NCBI GenBank assembly: GCA_020171895.1
Contig: JAIVAN010000004.1
Coordinates: forward strand, 248,001-312,000
From: Bacillus timonensis
GTDB taxonomy: Bacteria > Bacillota > Bacilli > Bacillales > Bacillaceae_L
Direction of reading: 5' to 3'
DNA length: 64,000 bases
Shown: positions 35,209 through 44,762 of the stretch, in pieces
How the letters are laid out: every line of letters begins with the position of its first letter
Numbering within the stretch: the first letter of the stretch is position 1
Notes under the pieces: generated by a model
Told to the model about the DNA's origin: nothing
What the model saw: the letters and a program-made list of their open reading frames with translations, nothing else
Database searches by the model: none
Made by a program: the position numbers and the translations under genes

Positions 35209-37059
35209 ATGTGTGGAATTACTGGTTTAATTGATTATCAGAAAAATGTAAAAGATGAAATACAATCCATTCAGAAAATGACAGATTCATTAACGAAACG
35301 TGGTCCTGATGATACTAATACATGGACTACTTTACATGCTGGCTTTGGTCATAAGCGACTAGTTGTTGTGGACCCTGAAGGTGGAAAGCAACCGATGGCC
35401 CGTTCAAAAGAAGAAAATACCTACACAATCTGTTATAACGGCGAACTATACAACACAGAGGATATTCGCAAAGAGTTATTAAATCGTGGATATACATTCA
35501 AAGGCCATTCAGATACGGAGGTTTTACTGACAGCCTATATTGAATGGAAAGAACAGTGCGTTGAGCATTTGAACGGAATTTTTGCGTTTGCAGTCTGGGA
35601 TGAAACAAAACAGCAATTGTTTATCGGGCGAGATCGGTTAGGCGTCAAGCCTTTATTTTATTACGAAGGAAATGGGAGGCTATTATTTGGATCAGAAATA
35701 AAAGCTATTCTAGCGAACCCAACTGTGAAGGCAGAGGTTGGATTAGATGGGTTAGCTGAAATATTTGGCCTTGGACCTTCTCGTTCACCAGGGCATGGTG
35801 TGTTTCATGGTGTGAAAGAGTTAAGACCGGCGCATGCACTACTATTTTCAAAAAATGGCCTGAAAATTTGGCGTTATTGGAACGTAAAAAGTGAAGAACA
35901 TGTAGATTCGTTAGATGAAACAACTGATAAAGTAAGAGAGTTGTTTACGGATGCGGTAACAAGACAGCTCGTTTCCGATGTACCAGTATGTACATTTTTA
36001 TCAGGTGGTGTAGATTCAAGCGCGATTACCGCCATAGCTGCAAAAGCGTTTGAAAAAGACGGGAAAGGACCACTTCATACGTATTCGATTGAATATGAAG
36101 ACAATGAGAAGTATTTTAGAGCGAACGAATTTCAACCTAATTCAGATGGACCTTGGATTCAAAAAATGTCTGAAACATTCGGGACGGTGCATCACAAGTG
36201 TGTCATTTCTCAGCAGTCACTCGTTGATTATTTATCAGATGCTGTTAGAGTAAGAGACTTGCCAGGGATGGCAGATATTGATTCTTCCCTCTTATGGTTC
36301 TGTGAGAAGGTAAAAGAGAATTTCGTTGTTAGTTTATCAGGTGAATGTGCAGATGAGATATTTGGCGGCTACCCATGGTTTCATCGTCCTGATGATTTAG
36401 CTTCCAGTGGCTTCCCTTGGATGAGGTCGACAGAGGAACGGATGAACTTATTGGGAGACTCATGGAGAAAGAAGCTTAAACTTGATCAATATGTAATGTC
36501 GAAATATGAACAGACGGTCAAAGAAACACCAGCTCTTCCTGGGGAAAACAAAACCGATGCAAAACGAAGAGAACTATTTTACCTTAATATGATTTGGTTC
36601 ATGACAACGCTATTAGATCGTAAAGACCGTATGAGTATGGGTGCAAGCCTTGAAGTACGTGTACCATTTGCGGATCATCGACTAGTCGAATATGTATGGA
36701 ACATCCCGTGGGAAATGAAAATGGTAGGTAATCGAGAAAAAGGCATCTTAAGACGTGCGTTAGAAGGGATTCTACCTGATGAAGTACTGTACAGAAAAAA
36801 GAGTCCTTATCCGAAAACACACAATCCTCACTATACAAAGGCTGTACAACAATGGATGACTACAATTTTATCAAATAAAGATTCAGCTTTATTTGAATTC
36901 TTTAATGAAAAGAAGCTAAGAGACATTGTTGAAAGTGAAGGCAAAGCATTCCAAGTACCATGGTTTGGTCAACTAATGACAGGCCCACAGCTACTAGCCC
37001 ACCTTGCACAAATTCATGTCTGGTTTGAAGAATATCGAATTGACATTGTAGAGAGATAA
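35209..37059 (+). CDS. asnO: Asparagine synthetase, glutamine-hydrolysing
   Basis: Makes asparagine from aspartate, glutamine and ATP. The 616-residue protein starts MCGITGLID at ATG 35209, exposing the catalytic Cys2 after Met removal. An upstream start at 35200 would bury it. The N-terminal Ntn domain has RGPDD, YNGELYN and HSDTEVLL. The synthetase domain has the SGGVDSS PP-loop and SLSGECADEIFGGYPW. Length and the position before the yisP-yisQ-yisR stretch match B. subtilis AsnO, the sporulation-linked paralogue of AsnB and AsnH. Confidence 0.93.
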   Translation: MCGITGLIDYQKNVKDEIQSIQKMTDSLTKRGPDDTNTWTTLHAGFGHKRLVVVDPEGGKQPMARSKEENTYTICYNGELYNTEDIRKELLNRGYTFKGHSDTEVLLTAYIEWKEQCVEHLNGIFAFAVWDETKQQLFIGRDRLGVKPLFYYEGNGRLLFGSEIKAILANPTVKAEVGLDGLAEIFGLGPSRSPGHGVFHGVKELRPAHALLFSKNGLKIWRYWNVKSEEHVDSLDETTDKVRELFTDAVTRQLVSDVPVCTFLSGGVDSSAITAIAAKAFEKDGKGPLHTYSIEYEDNEKYFRANEFQPNSDGPWIQKMSETFGTVHHKCVISQQSLVDYLSDAVRVRDLPGMADIDSSLLWFCEKVKENFVVSLSGECADEIFGGYPWFHRPDDLASSGFPWMRSTEERMNLLGDSWRKKLKLDQYVMSKYEQTVKETPALPGENKTDAKRRELFYLNMIWFMTTLLDRKDRMSMGASLEVRVPFADHRLVEYVWNIPWEMKMVGNREKGILRRALEGILPDEVLYRKKSPYPKTHNPHYTKAVQQWMTTILSNKDSALFEFFNEKKLRDIVESEGKAFQVPWFGQLMTGPQLLAHLAQIHVWFEEYRIDIVER

Positions 37060-37072
37060 ATAAATTCAATTG

Positions 37073-37105
37073 AACCGTAGTGATTTTTAGCTACGGTTTT
37101 TTTAT
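37073..37105 (+). terminator. Terminator of asnO
   Basis: AACCGTAG (37073-37080) pairs with CTACGGTT (37091-37098), followed by a T-run. Confidence 0.88.
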
Positions 37106-37117
37106 TGGTTAGAATAA

Positions 37118-37365
37118 TAATGCAAAGTGAATTGCACTGTGGCAGATGAAAATGTGAACTTGATTTTTGTTTATTCAATGTTGGCTTTTAGGTAATTCAT
37201 TCGTGTTAATCGGAGTGGAAGGACCGAGACTCCTGAGGGAGATGCGCTGGACTGGAGACCCCACAGGCGCAGCCGAGGAGGCTCCAGGAGCGCGCCGCGG
37301 AAAGCGAGGTTCCTGCAACGAAGGTTAACACCCCACATGCAGCGTCGTATTTTCAGGGTAGCCAA
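37118..37365 (-). repeat. Composite GC-rich repeat, copy 4
   Basis: The core (37203-37331, 129 bp) starts GTGTTAATC and ends GGTTAACAC, so the end pair is a G-T wobble. The left flank has GATGAAAATGTGAACTTG and the right flank GTCGTATTTTCAGGGTAGCC, both family features. It fills the asnO-YiaA gap. Confidence 0.92.
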
Positions 37366-37490
37366 TACACAAAACTGAAGGAAAAAGAAAATTAACTATT
37401 AAATGTAAGAAATTTCTATATAATAGAGTTAGGCAAGAGTATTATTTTGATTAATATAATCGTACAAAAAAGGATGGAGGGGAACATCCC

Positions 37491-37961
37491 ATGTCTAATG
37501 ACACTGAGGTTACATTTGAAAAAGCAAAACAAAATGATTCAAAAAAGAAGCTAGAAAGAAGAGAAGGTGAACCAACTCCCGCATTTAAAGGAGCTTCTTG
37601 GGCAGCATTACTAGTAGGTGTTACGGCCTATCTAATCGGCTTGTACAACGCTACAATGCAACTAAATGAAAAAGGATATTATTTTGCGATTCTAATATTT
37701 GGCCTCTATTCAGCCGTATCTTTACAAAAAGCCGTAAGGGACAAAGAAGAGGGAATACCAGTTACGGGTATTTATTTCGGAATAAGTTGGTTTGCACTTA
37801 TTGTTTCTATTTTATTAATGGCAATAGGTTTATATAATGCAGGCAGTATCATCTTAAGTGAAAAAGGGTTCTATGCCATGGCATTTGTATTAAGCTTATT
37901 TGCTGCGATAACAGTTCAAAAGAATATTAGAGATACACAAAATGCGAGAGAAAGAGATTAA
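37491..37961 (+). CDS. YiaA/YiaB-type membrane protein
   Basis: A 156-residue membrane protein made of two copies of the YiaA/B two-helix domain. The first is [17 protein letters not shown] with [15 protein letters not shown] and [15 protein letters not shown]. The second is [13 protein letters not shown] with [18 protein letters not shown] and TVQKNIRD. A charged N-terminal tail of about 35 residues is cytoplasmic. The function is unknown, though family members in enterobacteria sit by sugar genes. ATG 37491 follows GGATGGAGGGG. Confidence 0.82.
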   Translation: MSNDTEVTFEKAKQNDSKKKLERREGEPTPAFKGASWAALLVGVTAYLIGLYNATMQLNEKGYYFAILIFGLYSAVSLQKAVRDKEEGIPVTGIYFGISWFALIVSILLMAIGLYNAGSIILSEKGFYAMAFVLSLFAAITVQKNIRDTQNARERD

Positions 37962-38022
37962 TTGATACTTAGTTAAGCATAAGTAAGATTAGCTTAGCTA
38001 CATAAATGTTAATACCTATTTT

Positions 38023-38054
38023 AGGTCGACCAGATTTTCTGGTTGACCTTTTTT
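38023..38054 (+). terminator. Terminator of the YiaA-like gene
   Basis: AGGTCGACCAG (38023-38033) pairs with CTGGTTGACCT (38039-38049), with one G-T pair, followed by TTTTT. Confidence 0.9.
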
Positions 38055-38128
38055 CATGCAATCCACTTTACATAGAACATAGGCAAAAATGGACCGTTCA
38101 AACTTAATTGATTCGAAACAGTACTGGC

Positions 38129-38167
38129 AACAGCTTCGTTAATGACACAAACGGAGTTGTTTTTTTG
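38129..38167 (+). terminator. Orphan terminator-like hairpin upstream of the carotenoid operon
   Basis: ACAGCTTCGTT (38130-38140) pairs imperfectly with AAACGGAGTTGT (38149-38160), followed by seven T. It lies after the strong terminator at 38023 with no gene between, and before the mapped crt promoter. It may be a leftover terminator or end a small RNA. Confidence 0.45.
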
Positions 38168-38238
38168 AGCGCAAAGAACAGTTTTCATCTTGTTCGATTG
38201 ATCAGTTTAACGGAGCAACATAAAAAGTACATTTAAAA

Positions 38239-38267
38239 TTGTCATTCCTACTCGTTCTGTGTATAAT
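38239..38267 (+). promoter_or_regulatory. Sigma-A promoter of the plus-strand carotenoid operon
   Basis: TTGTCA (38239-38244) and a perfect TATAAT (38262-38267) are 17 bases apart, with the start codon 47 bases downstream. The -10 element lies inside the first of three 11-bp direct repeats. Confidence 0.85.
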
Positions 38268-38293
38268 AAATGTATAATATTTGTATAACGAAA
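38260..38293 (+). promoter_or_regulatory. Triple 11-bp direct-repeat operator, carotenoid operon 1
   Basis: GTATAATAAAT (38261-38271), GTATAATATTT (38272-38282) and GTATAACGAAA (38283-38293) follow without gaps, each preceded by T, so TGTATAA recurs every 11 bp. The array covers the -10 element and the transcription start, a position expected to repress. T. thermophilus CarH, a B12-dependent MerR-type light sensor, binds three consecutive 11-bp direct repeats. No carH-like gene lies in the window. Confidence 0.65.
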
Positions 38294-38313
38294 AGAACGG
38301 AGGCGTTTAAGTA

Positions 38314-39834
38314 ATGGGGAAGAAAATGATTGTCATTGGTGCGGGACCTGGTGGATTGGCTGCCGCAATGCTTTTATCCAGTAAGGGATTCCAAGTAGAT
38401 GTATATGAAAAACAGCCATATATTGGCGGTAGAAACAGCGCAATAAAGGTTAATGATTTTACATTTGACATGGGACCGACGTTTCTTAGTATGCCACATA
38501 TCATGGAGGAACTATTTTCAGAGTCTAATAGAAACGTATCTGATTATTTAGACTTGAAGGAAATTGACTCAATGTATGAACTTATATTTGACAATCAAAA
38601 ATTACAAATGACAAGAAATCAGGAGCAGATGAAGCAATCGATTGAACAGATATTCCCTGGAAACGGTGAAGGATACGAACGATTTATGAAGGACACGGAG
38701 AGGAAAATGAACGCATTAACTCCAATACTTCAAAGTAAGATGGATAAATTTAGACATTATCTACATCCTCGTGTCATAAAAGCCCTTCCACAGCTATCTC
38801 TTGGAAAATCACTGTATGATGTTCTTTCTCGCTACTTTACGGATGAAAAATTAAAAATTGCCTTTACGTTTCAGTCAAAGTATTTGGGTATGTCGCCGTG
38901 GGAATGTCCAGGAGCGTTTTCAATTCTTTCATACATGGAGCATAAATATGGAGTTTATCACCCAATTGGAGGAGTTAATCAGTTACCAAAGGCAATGGCT
39001 GCGGTATGTCGGGAAAATGGTGTGAACATTCATGTGAATAAAGGAGTTAAAAGATTATTGGTGAAAAAGCAAGTGGTTCAAGGGGTTGAACTTGAAAGTG
39101 GGGAAAAAGTATTTGCTGATGAAGTTGTGATTAATGGTGATTTTTCTTATGTAATGTCCAATTTAGTCGAAGAGGGTGTACTAAAAAAATACTCAAAGAA
39201 AAATCTTCAGAAGAAAAAATATTCTTGCTCAACCTTTATGATCTATCTAGGGTTAGATAAAAAATATGAGCTCCCACACCACACGATTGTTTTTTCAAGT
39301 GACTATAAGAAAAATGTTGAGGAAATTACGAAAACATTAAAAATGTCAAAAGATCCATCTCTTTATATTCAAAATGCTTCTGTGACAGACCCAAGCTTAG
39401 CGCCAGATGGAAAATCGGCTCTTTATATTCTTGCTCCAGTACCAAATAATTTTAGTGAAATAGATTGGGATACTCACAAAGAAAAATTTAAAAAATTGAT
39501 TTATAGACTCATAGAGGAAAAAACAGGTTTTAGCGATTTACAAAGTCATATTGAGGTTGAACAAGTCATAACGCCATTAGATTGGGAAAAGGAAATTTAC
39601 GTTTATAAAGGTGCTACCTTCAATCTAGGTCACCAGCTTTCTCAAATGATGGTATTACGACCTCATAATCAGTTTGAAGAGCTAAAGAGGTGTTGGTTAG
39701 TTGGTGGAGGAACCCATCCTGGTAGTGGCTTACCAACAATATTAGAATCAGCTCGTATTACAAGCAAATCGATTGCCAAAAAGTATCAGCGCGAATTAAG
39801 CACAAGTACTGAAAAGTTGGGTGAAGTATTATGA
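38314..39834 (+). CDS. Carotenoid desaturase-type flavoprotein (CrtN/CrtI family)
   Basis: A 506-residue FAD-dependent oxidoreductase. The N-terminal dinucleotide-binding fold is IVIGAGPGGLAAAMLL with a YEKQPYIGGRNS continuation, and the family end motif is LVGGGTHPGSGLPTILESAR. It probably desaturates the C30 chain made by CrtM. Three paralogues of this family occur in the cluster, and this one is not clearly the CrtN or the CrtP type. Its C-terminal segment (TFNLGHQLSQMMVLRPHNQ) resembles CrtI-like enzymes. GGAGG lies ten bases upstream of ATG. Its stop overlaps the next gene by four bases. Confidence 0.85.
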   Translation: MGKKMIVIGAGPGGLAAAMLLSSKGFQVDVYEKQPYIGGRNSAIKVNDFTFDMGPTFLSMPHIMEELFSESNRNVSDYLDLKEIDSMYELIFDNQKLQMTRNQEQMKQSIEQIFPGNGEGYERFMKDTERKMNALTPILQSKMDKFRHYLHPRVIKALPQLSLGKSLYDVLSRYFTDEKLKIAFTFQSKYLGMSPWECPGAFSILSYMEHKYGVYHPIGGVNQLPKAMAAVCRENGVNIHVNKGVKRLLVKKQVVQGVELESGEKVFADEVVINGDFSYVMSNLVEEGVLKKYSKKNLQKKKYSCSTFMIYLGLDKKYELPHHTIVFSSDYKKNVEEITKTLKMSKDPSLYIQNASVTDPSLAPDGKSALYILAPVPNNFSEIDWDTHKEKFKKLIYRLIEEKTGFSDLQSHIEVEQVITPLDWEKEIYVYKGATFNLGHQLSQMMVLRPHNQFEELKRCWLVGGGTHPGSGLPTILESARITSKSIAKKYQRELSTSTEKLGEVL

Positions 39835-41321
39835 AAATAGGAATTGTCGGTGGAGGAGTAGGTGGGTTAACGACTGCTTTACTGCTAAGGAAACAAGGGC
39901 ATGAAGTGACAATTTTTGAAAAAGAGGAACAACTAGGTGGCCGCCTCGCTTTTGTAAAACACGGTAATTTTAAAATTGATGAGGGTCCTACCATCGTATT
40001 ACTTCCTGATATGTTACTAGAAATATTAGAACTTGCTGGTATTGCTAAAGATGATATCCAACTGATTCCTTGTGATCCTCTTTACCAAATTCACTACGGT
40101 GATGGTACATCCTTTACTAAGTATAAAGACGAACAAAAACACCTTGCAGAAATAGAAGAAGTGTTTCCAGGTGAAGGGGCTGGATATAAGAAGTTTCTCG
40201 AAGTAATGAAAACTAGGTTTGCGTTAGGGAAGTCTGCTTTTTTAGAAAAACAATTTTCATCGGGAAAAGATTTTTGGACGGTTGAAAATGTGAAGACTTT
40301 ATCTAAGTTAAAAGCCTATCAATCAATTCATTCAATGCTAGATTCTTTTTTTTCAGAAGAGAAGCTAAAACAAGCCTATTCCTTACAAACACTTTACATT
40401 GGAGGAAATCCATTAAATACACCAGCAATGTATGCACTTGTTCCTTACAGTGAGCATGCCCATGGGATTTACTACTTACATGGGGGATATGCATCTTTAG
40501 TTGAAATCTTGAAACAAAAGCTTGTGGAAGAGGGAATAACGATAAAGCTTTCAGAGTCAGTAGATCATTTAATAATAAAGCAAAACCAAGTAAAGGGTAT
40601 TCAGACAAACTATGGCACATACGAATTTAATGCGGTAGTTGTAAATGGAGACTATCCTTCGATGGAATCGTTATTGCCTGAAATAAAACGAAAAGAAAAG
40701 TCGTATACCCCTTCTTCTGGTTGTGTACTGCTATATATGGGTTTGAATAAACGTTACGAAGATGCTCCGATCCATCAGTTTTTCTTGGGTGGAGATTTTG
40801 AAAAGAATATGAAAGAGATATTTGAAGAAAAGGTGATCCCGACTGATCCCGCATATTATACGTTTAATCCATCTGTAATTGACCACACTCTAGCGCCAAA
40901 TGGAAAAAGTGTTTTATATACGTTAGTGCCAGTTCCATCAGGTTCTCACATTGATTGGTCGATAGAAAAAGAGAATGTGAAAGAAAGAATATTACATTCG
41001 ATGGAAGCGCGAGGATTTCCAGGGGTGAAAGATGCGATAGAGTGGATTGAGATTAGATCACCTCTTGAAGCTAAGCAGAGTGGACTGTATGAAGGAGGCA
41101 GCTTTGGAATTGCACCTACTCTGTTTCAATCCGGTGTGTTTAGACCTCAAATTAAACGGAACAATGTTAGGAATTTATATGCAGTAGGTGCGTCTGTTCA
41201 TCCGGGTGGAGGTATCCCAATTGTATTACAAGGTGCGAAATTACTAGCGCAGGTAATAGAAAAAGATATGTTGGAATTACAAGAAAAGAGGGAGAGTGAA
41301 GATGTATGGGCCAAACGATAA
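39831..41321 (+). CDS. crtN: Diapophytoene desaturase, CrtN-like
   Basis: A 496-residue FAD-dependent desaturase starting MKIGIVGGGVGGLTTALLLR. Of the three paralogues, its end best fits S. aureus CrtN: FGIAPTLFQSGVFRPQ and YAVGASVHPGGGIPIVL. It probably introduces double bases of conjugation into 4,4'-diapophytoene. It overlaps the upstream gene (ATGA) and runs 16 bases into crtM, so the three form one tightly coupled operon. Assignment to a particular step is inferred from similarity alone. Confidence 0.82.
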   Translation: MKIGIVGGGVGGLTTALLLRKQGHEVTIFEKEEQLGGRLAFVKHGNFKIDEGPTIVLLPDMLLEILELAGIAKDDIQLIPCDPLYQIHYGDGTSFTKYKDEQKHLAEIEEVFPGEGAGYKKFLEVMKTRFALGKSAFLEKQFSSGKDFWTVENVKTLSKLKAYQSIHSMLDSFFSEEKLKQAYSLQTLYIGGNPLNTPAMYALVPYSEHAHGIYYLHGGYASLVEILKQKLVEEGITIKLSESVDHLIIKQNQVKGIQTNYGTYEFNAVVVNGDYPSMESLLPEIKRKEKSYTPSSGCVLLYMGLNKRYEDAPIHQFFLGGDFEKNMKEIFEEKVIPTDPAYYTFNPSVIDHTLAPNGKSVLYTLVPVPSGSHIDWSIEKENVKERILHSMEARGFPGVKDAIEWIEIRSPLEAKQSGLYEGGSFGIAPTLFQSGVFRPQIKRNNVRNLYAVGASVHPGGGIPIVLQGAKLLAQVIEKDMLELQEKRESEDVWAKR

Positions 41322-42151
41322 AAGAGCGTGCTTACGTCGAATGTGAAAACATCATCCGAGAAAACTCCAAGACCTTTTATAAAGCATTTTCTATTTTACC
41401 AACAGAAAAAAAGAAGGCGGTATGGGCAGTGTATGCTTTTTGCAGAACTGTTGATGACATCGTAGATGAAGGGGAGAATTCTAATACGGAATTCAAGCTT
41501 AACCAATTTGAACAGGAATTTAAGGGGTTTCTCGCAGGGAATACGCAGGTGAATCATTTCATTTGGATTGCTCTAAGTGATGTTTTTAAACGCTATCATA
41601 TGGATTCAAAGCCTTTTTTTGAAATGATTGAAGGACAAAGAATGGATTTAAGGAAATCCTCTTATGACTCAGAGGATGAGGTATTACGTTACTCATATCA
41701 CGTGGCAAGTACTGTTGGATTGATGTTATTGCCAATCTTAGCTCCGGGCAAGGAAAAAATTCTTCATGAAAGTGCGGTTAAGCTTGGACTTGCGATGCAA
41801 TTAACAAATATATTACGTGATATTGGTGAGGATTATGAGCGTGGAAGAATCTATATCCCCAATTCACTAATGAAGCAGTTTGGATATGATGAGGGAGATT
41901 TGAAAACACACACGATTAATTCTTCTTTTATTTCAATATGGGAAGAGTTAGCGAAGAAAGCAGAGAAATATTACGAGGAATCTTTGAAGTCAATTGACGA
42001 GTACCCTATGAATTCAAGAACCCCAGTAAAAGCTTCTGCATACCTATATAAGGCTATCCTACAATCTGTACGAAAAAATGGTTATAATGTGTTCGGTAAG
42101 AAAAACTATGTATCGACTGCTGAAAAACTTTCCATTATATCGCAGCTATAG
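41306..42151 (+). CDS. crtM: Dehydrosqualene (diapophytoene) synthase, CrtM-like
   Basis: Joins two farnesyl diphosphates to the C30 carotenoid precursor. The 281-residue protein has both aspartate-rich motifs of squalene/phytoene synthases, VDDIVDE near residue 50 and LRDIGEDYERGRIYIP near 170. Start ATG 41306 overlaps the end of crtN by 16 bases. In B. subtilis the related YisP sits in the same place (after asnO, before yisQ) but works as a farnesyl diphosphate phosphatase. Here the flanking desaturases argue for true synthase activity. Confidence 0.88.
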   Translation: MGQTIKERAYVECENIIRENSKTFYKAFSILPTEKKKAVWAVYAFCRTVDDIVDEGENSNTEFKLNQFEQEFKGFLAGNTQVNHFIWIALSDVFKRYHMDSKPFFEMIEGQRMDLRKSSYDSEDEVLRYSYHVASTVGLMLLPILAPGKEKILHESAVKLGLAMQLTNILRDIGEDYERGRIYIPNSLMKQFGYDEGDLKTHTINSSFISIWEELAKKAEKYYEESLKSIDEYPMNSRTPVKASAYLYKAILQSVRKNGYNVFGKKNYVSTAEKLSIISQL

Positions 42152-42188
42152 AAAAGAGAGTCTTACAATTTGTAAGACTCTCTTTTTG
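42152..42188. terminator. Bidirectional terminator between the carotenoid operons
   Basis: AAAGAGAGTCTTACA (42153-42167) pairs with TGTAAGACTCTCTTT (42171-42185) around three bases, with T-runs on both strands. It overlaps the stop region of the minus-strand oxidase gene. Confidence 0.93.
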
Positions 42189-43650
42189 ATGCTTTAACTA
42201 AATAGTTTGCTACATTTTGACCGCTAATTGTTACCATTGGAGATCCTCCTCCAGGATGAGTTGAACCGCCGACAAAAAATAAGTTCGAGATATCTTTTGA
42301 AAAGTTAGAAGGTCGTAAAAATGCATTTATCTTTCGGTTTGATGAAACTCCATATAATGCTCCTCGATATGAGTGGAAAGTACTTTTGATATCTGCTGGA
42401 GTAAATATCTTTTCAAAAGCGAGATTTTCTGGTGAGAACATGGAGTGACGAATCAACTTTTCATACAATTTTTGTTTGTACGTTTCACTATCGATCATCT
42501 TTGCACCCTCACCTTGAAGTGCTGGAGCGTTTATTAGGATAAATAAGTTATCTCCATCTGGTGAACGTGAAGGATCAGTAACGGAGGAATTACTTATATA
42601 AATCGTTGGATCATCAACGTATTCGCCATTAAACAGTTGCTTAAACTCCTCCTTATAACTATTAGGAAAAAGCACATTATGATGTAGAAAACGCTTATTT
42701 CGATTTTTCATTCCTGCTAATATGACAAAGGCTGAAATAGAAGGCTGATAGCTTTGCACTTTTTTATCTTTAAAATGGGGACGGTCCTCTTCGTCAACTA
42801 AACTCGGGTAGGAATAAAGTAAATCTGCATTCATGATGACATAATCCGCAGGTACTTTCTCATCTTCAATTGTCAATGAAGTTACTTTTTTTCCTGAGAC
42901 ATTTATTTTTTTTACTTCACAGTTTAGATAAAGCTCAACACCTAGTTTTCTAGCGAGCTTCTCAAATCCGACTGCAAGATTCGTATTTCCACCTTCTACA
43001 TAGTACACCCCGTCGACTAATTCTAAATAAGCAATCATTGCAAATGTAGCAGGAGTGATATATGGGGAAGAGCCGATATAGGTAGCATAACGATTCAAGG
43101 TATATTTCACTCGTTCATCTTTAAAGTAAGTAGAAATGAATCTATTTAATGACATATGTGGCTTCACCTTCATAAACGCACGTGGTAGTGATGGAGAAAA
43201 ATAGTCTTTCCATGACTGAAACAGACGTGGGAAGAATTGTTCCTCGGATAGCTGATAAAGCTTTTGTACGTCATTTAAGAATGATGTGTAACGAGTAGCG
43301 CCAATTGGATCAAAAAGCTCGAGCTGCTTTTTCATCTTGTTCCGATCTGTCGTAAAGTCTAAAGTGCTTCCATCAGAAAAAAAGTTGCGAGTATGTGTAT
43401 TCAGCTTAACGATGTTAAAATAATCCTCTGATTTTTCTCCTGTTTGAGTAATGACGTTCTTGAAAATTTCTGGCATAGTAATCGTGTTAGGACCAAAGTC
43501 GAAGTGATACGAACCAAGTTTAACGGGCATCAATTTTCCACCAAAATGAGCGTTCTTCTCATAAATGGCTACTTGAAAGCCTTGATATTGAAGAGTGATA
43601 GCTGCTGATAAACCAGCGAGACCACCTCCAATAATTGCAACTCTTTTCAT
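42163..43650 (-). CDS. Diapolycopene oxygenase-type flavoprotein, CrtP/CrtNb-like
   Basis: A 495-residue FAD enzyme starting MKRVAIIGGGLAGLSAAITL. Its C-terminus, LYGVSSNRKINAFLRPSNFS and FFVGGSTHPGGGSPMVTISG, is closer to S. aureus CrtP (CrtNb) than to CrtN. It therefore probably oxidises the terminal methyl of the C30 chain. I start it at ATG 43650, which overlaps the glycosyltransferase stop as ATGA and has AAAGGA upstream. It is the last gene of the minus operon. Confidence 0.82.
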   Translation of the reverse strand: MKRVAIIGGGLAGLSAAITLQYQGFQVAIYEKNAHFGGKLMPVKLGSYHFDFGPNTITMPEIFKNVITQTGEKSEDYFNIVKLNTHTRNFFSDGSTLDFTTDRNKMKKQLELFDPIGATRYTSFLNDVQKLYQLSEEQFFPRLFQSWKDYFSPSLPRAFMKVKPHMSLNRFISTYFKDERVKYTLNRYATYIGSSPYITPATFAMIAYLELVDGVYYVEGGNTNLAVGFEKLARKLGVELYLNCEVKKINVSGKKVTSLTIEDEKVPADYVIMNADLLYSYPSLVDEEDRPHFKDKKVQSYQPSISAFVILAGMKNRNKRFLHHNVLFPNSYKEEFKQLFNGEYVDDPTIYISNSSVTDPSRSPDGDNLFILINAPALQGEGAKMIDSETYKQKLYEKLIRHSMFSPENLAFEKIFTPADIKSTFHSYRGALYGVSSNRKINAFLRPSNFSKDISNLFFVGGSTHPGGGSPMVTISGQNVANYLVKASKRESYKL

Positions 43651-44762
43651 AAGTAAAAACGTCCTTTCCATTCATGTGGTTTGTGAAAAAATGATTTCCA
43701 CATTGAAACATTCATAACGGCAATTAAGCTAAGTGCTGAAAATGGCATAAGTGTAAATATCCATTTGGTTGGCTGATGTGACACTTTATCAACGATATAA
43801 CGTTGGAAAAGTGAAAGCACTAGAGGCGCAATTGCTAGTAGACCGTAAGTTGGAAAAAAGAATACTAGAAATAATGGTGAAAGATAGAAATTTGTATAAA
43901 ATAGTGTTAAAAAAAAGACTAAAACCGGTGATTCTCCTAAACCTTTGTAAATATTTTTAGTAAATCCATGCCATACTTCTCTGTTTGTTTCGTACATATA
44001 GCATGTCACGAATGCTGTAATGGATGCGATAAGAACTTTATGTCCAGTTCTTTTTAGATTCCTAGCTAACTCTACATCTTCAATAAGCGATGTTGCTACA
44101 CTGTTATGACCACCAATCGAATGATAGGCTTTTTTTTCAATGAGCATAAAGGATCCATGTGCTGCTGTTGTTGAAGGAAGTGTTGTTTTATTTGCAATAA
44201 AAAGCGGCAAATGAAACAACACAACAAAGTGCTGCATCGGTACCAGTAGTTTACTTAATAGTGTAGTAGTTGGAAAAGTTGGGAAGCCAGATAGTAACTT
44301 CGCTTGATGTTCAGTCATTAATGTAATGGCTCGCTCAATTGCATCGCTTTGTAAACGAACGTCTGCGTCAATAAAAAGATAATAATCTCCTTTTGCCACC
44401 TGACTTAATTGCTTACAAGCATGTACCTTGCCAACCCATCCTACGGGTAGTTTTTTTCCGTCAATAATAGAGGAATGATGAAGCTTTCTTGTGTACTTTT
44501 CTAATAGAAAACGAGTTTGATCTGTTGAGTGGTCATCTAGTAACAAGATTTCAAGATTTGGATACGTAAGTTGACTAATTGATTCAAGCAAATCCTTCAC
44601 GTTTCTTTCTTCATTTCGAAGTGGTATAAGTAATGAAACAAAAGGATTTTCGTTTTCTACAGTGATACTTCTTGAGAATGAGGGGAGAAAGTACATGTTC
44701 ACAAGCGTCCATATTATAAAAATGCAATGTGCCATTGAAAGAACCAGGAGAAATGTCATCAT
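43647..44762 (-). CDS. Carotenoid glycosyltransferase, CrtQ-like GT2
   Basis: A 371-residue family 2 glycosyltransferase with N-terminal and C-terminal membrane segments. Motifs are SLLIPLRNEERNVKDLLESI, EILLLDDHSTDQT, the metal-binding FIDADVRL, and a closing EWKGRFYL like that of S. aureus CrtQ. It probably attaches a sugar to the oxidised C30 carotenoid at the membrane. ATGA overlaps link it to both neighbours. Confidence 0.83.
   Translation of the reverse strand: MMTFLLVLSMAHCIFIIWTLVNMYFLPSFSRSITVENENPFVSLLIPLRNEERNVKDLLESISQLTYPNLEILLLDDHSTDQTRFLLEKYTRKLHHSSIIDGKKLPVGWVGKVHACKQLSQVAKGDYYLFIDADVRLQSDAIERAITLMTEHQAKLLSGFPTFPTTTLLSKLLVPMQHFVVLFHLPLFIANKTTLPSTTAAHGSFMLIEKKAYHSIGGHNSVATSLIEDVELARNLKRTGHKVLIASITAFVTCYMYETNREVWHGFTKNIYKGLGESPVLVFFLTLFYTNFYLSPLFLVFFFPTYGLLAIAPLVLSLFQRYIVDKVSHQPTKWIFTLMPFSALSLIAVMNVSMWKSFFHKPHEWKGRFYL

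Noticed and set aside
41306-42151. Naming this gene yisP (farnesyl diphosphate phosphatase)
   Set aside because: Position matches yisP, but it sits in one operon with two desaturase genes and has both aspartate-rich motifs, so CrtM synthase is the better call.
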